Shown: positions 61,424 to 64,000 of the stretch, piece after piece
Position numbering within the stretch: the stretch's first letter is position 1
Layout of the letters: every line of letters begins with the position of its first letter
Source: Nocardioides okcheonensis
GTDB taxonomy: Bacteria; Actinomycetota; Actinomycetes; Propionibacteriales; Nocardioidaceae
NCBI RefSeq assembly: GCF_020991065.1
Contig: NZ_CP087710.1
Location: 3,968,001 to 4,032,000, forward strand
Length of the DNA: 64,000 nucleotides
Direction of reading: 5' to 3'
The notes under the pieces: model-generated
Told to the model about the DNA's origin: nothing
Database searches by the model: none
The model's input: the letters and a program-made list of their open reading frames with translations, nothing else
Position numbers and translations under genes: made by a program

Positions 61424-62299
61424 ATGAGCACGATCAGTCTGTTCGGTCCGGTGGGGGTGGAGCACGGCGGACTCGTGGCCCGCGGTCCCGACTTCGGGGG
61501 GCGCAAGCCCGTGGGCGTGCTGGCGCTCCTGGCGCTGGCCCCCGGCACGCCACGCACCCGCGACGAGATCGCGGAGGTGCTGTGGGAAGGGAGGCCGCCC
61601 CGCGGCTACGTCGCCACGCTGCACGGCTACGTCAGCCTGCTGCGACGGGCCCTGTCGATGATCGGGGCAGGCCCGGTGCTGGTGACCTCTGCCCACGGCT
61701 ACCTCATCGACCCGGACCTCGTCACCGTCGACCTGCACCGCGGGCACGCGCTGCTGGCGAGCGGTGACCCGGACGCGGTGCTCGACGCGCTGGACCTCGC
61801 GGCGCGTGGCCTGCTGGTCGACGTGCCCTACGCGGAGTGGGCAGCGCGTGCGCGCAGCGAGTGGGACGACGCGGTCGCGCTGGCCGCGACCCGGGCCGCC
61901 GGGGTCGCGCTCGAGCAGGGGGAGCCGCCCACGGCCGTACGCCTCGCCCGCGCCGCCCTGCGCGCCTCGCCCTACTGCGAAGGAGCGCTGCGCGAGCTGA
62001 TGTCGGCGCTGGCGGCGAGCGGCCAGACCGGGCGTGCGGTCCAGGCCTTCGAGGAGGCGCGGGAGCGCTACGAGGCCGATCTGGGAGTGGGGCTCGGCGC
62101 GGAGACCGAGCAGCTCTACCTCCACCTGCTGCGGCCGCAGGCGACCCGCTCGGCCAGCACCGTGCCGGCCCTGATCCGGCTGCTGCGCGAGGCGCTGCAG
62201 GACCAGGCCGCCCTCGACCTCGACGACCCGGTGGTCCGCGACGTCAGCCGGTTGTTGATGCCGAAGCCGGTGCCCGTGCCGGTCCCGCAGGCGGGCTGA
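61424..62299 (+). CDS. Small SARP-family (OmpR-like + BTAD) regulator
   Basis: 291 aa from ATG 61424 with a GGGAGGA site. OmpR-like DNA-binding ~1-90 ('ISLFGPVGVEHGG', 'RDEIAEVLWEGRPPRGYVATLHGYVSLLRRAL') and a BTAD helical domain ~95-245 ('ALRELMSALAASGQTGRAVQAFEEARERYEADLG'). No ATPase domain. SARPs are pathway activators; this one lies 138 nt after a sensor kinase and 2.4 kb after the peroxidase. Confidence 0.92.
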   Translation: MSTISLFGPVGVEHGGLVARGPDFGGRKPVGVLALLALAPGTPRTRDEIAEVLWEGRPPRGYVATLHGYVSLLRRALSMIGAGPVLVTSAHGYLIDPDLVTVDLHRGHALLASGDPDAVLDALDLAARGLLVDVPYAEWAARARSEWDDAVALAATRAAGVALEQGEPPTAVRLARAALRASPYCEGALRELMSALAASGQTGRAVQAFEEARERYEADLGVGLGAETEQLYLHLLRPQATRSASTVPALIRLLREALQDQAALDLDDPVVRDVSRLLMPKPVPVPVPQAG

Positions 62300-62302
62300 G
62301 CG

Positions 62303-63289
62303 TCACGGGGCGGCCGACCGCAGCTTCTCCAGGAGCGGGCCGGCCGCCTCGGCGAGGAAGCGATCCTGCCCCTCGTCGCCGACCTGCACCAGCGCGACGT
62401 CGGTGAAGCCGGCCTCCCAGTAGGCGGAGACGGCCTCCACGATCGCGTCGAGGTCGGGGCCGCAGGGGATCGAGCCGGCGACGTCCTCGGGGCGCACGAA
62501 CTGCGTCGCGCCGGAGAACCCTGCCGGGGTGGGGAGGTCGGCGTTGACCGACCAGCCCCCGGCGAACCAGCGGAACTGCTCGTGCGCGCGGGCGACGGCG
62601 GCGTCGCGGTCGGGGTCCCAGCAGATCGGGATCTGGCCGACGGCGCGGGCGGGGCCACCGATGCGCGGCGCGCCCTCGGTGGCGTTCCACGACTCGACGA
62701 TCTCCGCCTTCGGCTCGACCGCGACGAGGTGGTCGGCGAGCGGGGCGAAGCGGCCGATCGCGCGGTCGCCGGCGACCGCCACGGCGATCTCGACGCCGTC
62801 GTCGGGCAGGTCCCAGATCCGGGCGGAGTCGACCTGGAAGAAGTCACCGCGGTGGTCGACCAGCTCGCCGGTGTGCAGCGCCCGGATCACCTCGATCGCC
62901 TCGGCGAGCATGTCCTGCCGCTCGGCCAGTGCGGGCCAGCCCTCGCCGACGACGTGCTCGTTGAGGTTCTCGCCGCTGCCGAGGCCGAGGGTGAAGCGCC
63001 CCTCGGCGAGCAGCTGCAGCGTCGCGGCCTTCTGGGCGACGACGGCCGGGTGGTAGCGCAGCGTCGGGCAGGTCACGTAGGTCATCAGGTCGACCCGCGA
63101 GGTCGCGTGGGCCACGGCGCCCAGCGTCGTCCAGGCGTGGGGCGCGTGCCCCTGCGTGGTGAGCCACGGGGAGTAGTGGTCGCTCATCACCTCGAAGTCG
63201 AAGCCCACCTCCTCCGCGGCGACGGCGTAGGAGACCAGCTCGCGCGGTCCGCTCTGCTCGGTCATCAGCGTGTACCCGAAGCGCGTCAT
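62303..63289 (-). CDS. F420-dependent LLM oxidoreductase (TIGR03557-like)
   Basis: 328 aa from ATG 63289. 'FGYTLMTEQSGPRELVSYAVAAEEVGFDFEVMSDHYSPW', 'LMTYVTCPTLRYHPAVVAQKAATLQLLAEGRFTLGLGSGENLNEHVVGEGWP' are hallmarks of the F420-dependent glucose-6-phosphate dehydrogenase-related family. Substrate unknown. Convergent with the SARP gene. Confidence 0.92.
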   Translation of the reverse strand: MTRFGYTLMTEQSGPRELVSYAVAAEEVGFDFEVMSDHYSPWLTTQGHAPHAWTTLGAVAHATSRVDLMTYVTCPTLRYHPAVVAQKAATLQLLAEGRFTLGLGSGENLNEHVVGEGWPALAERQDMLAEAIEVIRALHTGELVDHRGDFFQVDSARIWDLPDDGVEIAVAVAGDRAIGRFAPLADHLVAVEPKAEIVESWNATEGAPRIGGPARAVGQIPICWDPDRDAAVARAHEQFRWFAGGWSVNADLPTPAGFSGATQFVRPEDVAGSIPCGPDLDAIVEAVSAYWEAGFTDVALVQVGDEGQDRFLAEAAGPLLEKLRSAAP

Positions 63290-63400
63290 GGTCTCGACGG
63301 TAGCCACGCGTCCAGCGCCGCCCATCACCCTCGCAGGTGGGCGGCGGCGTGCTCGCGCCTGCTTGGCTTGGAGCCACGACCACCCACGCAGGAGGACGAC

Positions 63401-63640
63401 ATGACGGACGCGCACGCCACCGACGCCGAGCAGGACCGCACGCAGGACCAGGAGGACCGGGAGGACCAGGGCGGCCAGGTCTCCGAGCTCGCCGAGGCCG
63501 GGGGAGCGCCGCAGCCGATCAGCGCGGGCGACTCCGTGGCCGGGCAGCCGGACCAGGAGTCCGGCGAGGTCGAGGAGGGGACCCAGGGTCCCAACGCGAT
63601 CCCCGACGACCCGACCGGCAAGCACCCGCACACCACCTGA
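63401..63640 (+). CDS. Small acidic, probably disordered protein, 79 aa
   Basis: ATG 63401 with GGAGGA 5 nt upstream. Sequence rich in Asp, Glu, Gln, Gly and Pro ('DAEQDRTQDQEDREDQGGQ', 'PNAIPDDPTGKHPHTT') without hydrophobic core, so likely unfolded. Proteins of this kind are common small actinobacterial orphans. No function assigned. Confidence 0.7.
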   Translation: MTDAHATDAEQDRTQDQEDREDQGGQVSELAEAGGAPQPISAGDSVAGQPDQESGEVEEGTQGPNAIPDDPTGKHPHTT

Positions 63641-63661
63641 GCCGTGGGGTAGAACGGTCCC

Positions 63662-64000
63662 ATGGGAAAGCCAGTGATCCTCGTCGTGGGTGCCGGCCCG
63701 GGCGTGAGCGGGTCGGTGGCCCGCAGGTTCGCCGACGCGGGCCACGACGTCGCCCTGCTCGGCCAGGACCAGCAGGTGCTCGACGACCTGGTCGCGGACC
63801 TCGAGCCGCGCGGCGTCGCGGTGGGGCACGCGGTCGCCGACGTGACCGACGCGGCGGCTGCGACCGCCGCCGTGCGCCGCTTCGGCGAGCACACGGGTCG
63901 GATCGACGTGCTGCACTTCAACCCCAGCGCCTACCGCGAGAAGGACCCGCTCACGCTGTCGGTGCCCGAGCTGCTCGAGGACGTCGCGCTCGGCGTCGGG
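63662..64000 (+). CDS. SDR-family oxidoreductase, 3'-truncated by the window end
   Basis: ATG 63662; 113 codons present. 'ILVVGAGPGVSGSVARRFADAGHDVALLGQD' is the GxGxxG NAD(P) site, slightly unusual in spacing (GAGPGVS), then 'VADVTDAAAA' and 'IDVLHFNPSAY' in place of the classic NNAG. The catalytic Tyr/Lys lie beyond the window. Confidence 0.88.
   Translation, partial: MGKPVILVVGAGPGVSGSVARRFADAGHDVALLGQDQQVLDDLVADLEPRGVAVGHAVADVTDAAAATAAVRRFGEHTGRIDVLHFNPSAYREKDPLTLSVPELLEDVALGVG

Overview
The window is about 64 kb of very GC-rich DNA. It has dense, short-gapped genes, many GTG starts and frequent GTGA/ATGA start-stop overlaps. Gene content (whiB7 with an AT-hook, mycoredoxin, adnAB, UPF0182, the YlbL-like PDZ/Lon protease, PPA1309 family, DUF5994, SARP regulators, F420-type LLM enzymes) points to an actinobacterium, most likely Nocardioides or a close relative. 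That assignment is inference from content. No rRNA, CRISPR array, phage or transposase was seen; one initiator tRNA is present.

Left part (1-8.8 kb): a truncated NmrA-like gene, two hypotheticals, a NarL-type two-component pair, a three-gene overlapping operon (SPFH-like, TrkA-C-like, ArsB/NhaD-like permease), an SDR gene broken by a small deletion, and a carbamate kinase / cyanuric acid amidohydrolase-barbiturase pair separated by a palindromic repeat.

8.8-23.6 kb is an expanded version of a block known from mycobacteria: adnA, adnB, nudC, mrx1, uvrD2 and whiB7. Inserted in it are deoD, an AztD-like metal-binding protein behind two Fur/Zur-type boxes, a stand-alone ScoMcrA-head-like protein and small zinc-finger proteins. 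The uvrD2-whiB7 gap shows a complete whiB7 control region: an AT-rich element abutting a -35, a leader ORF with a strong Shine-Dalgarno, and an intrinsic terminator ahead of whiB7.

23.7-33.7 kb is mostly housekeeping: enoyl-CoA hydratase, PHP hydrolase, SprT-like protease, NUDIX, DUF2342-type protein, moaE, PDZ/Lon protease, PPA1309, UPF0182 and tRNA-fMet with a terminator. 33.7-51.3 kb is accessory: hemerythrin-like gene divergent from a large SARP-ATPase regulator, ribokinase, a YedY-like molybdoenzyme with its own flavin reductase, EamA/LysR pair, an FAD-enzyme/TPR fusion, aspartate racemase, GntR-acdS (ACC deaminase), CDF transporter and a flavin monooxygenase.

51.2-62.3 kb is the most unusual part. 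A Tat-exported multicopper oxidase and an 1811-residue secreted animal-type heme peroxidase with RTX repeats are divergently transcribed around a perfect 18-bp-stem palindrome. They are followed by a second two-component system and a small SARP regulator. The palindrome contains CTTGG heptads at 11-bp spacing in both orientations. The same CTTGG core recurs three times at 11-bp spacing in front of the large SARP gene 19 kb away, which suggests SARP control of an extracellular oxidase/peroxidase system, perhaps Mn(II) oxidation. The window ends with an F420-type LLM oxidoreductase, a small acidic protein and a truncated SDR.
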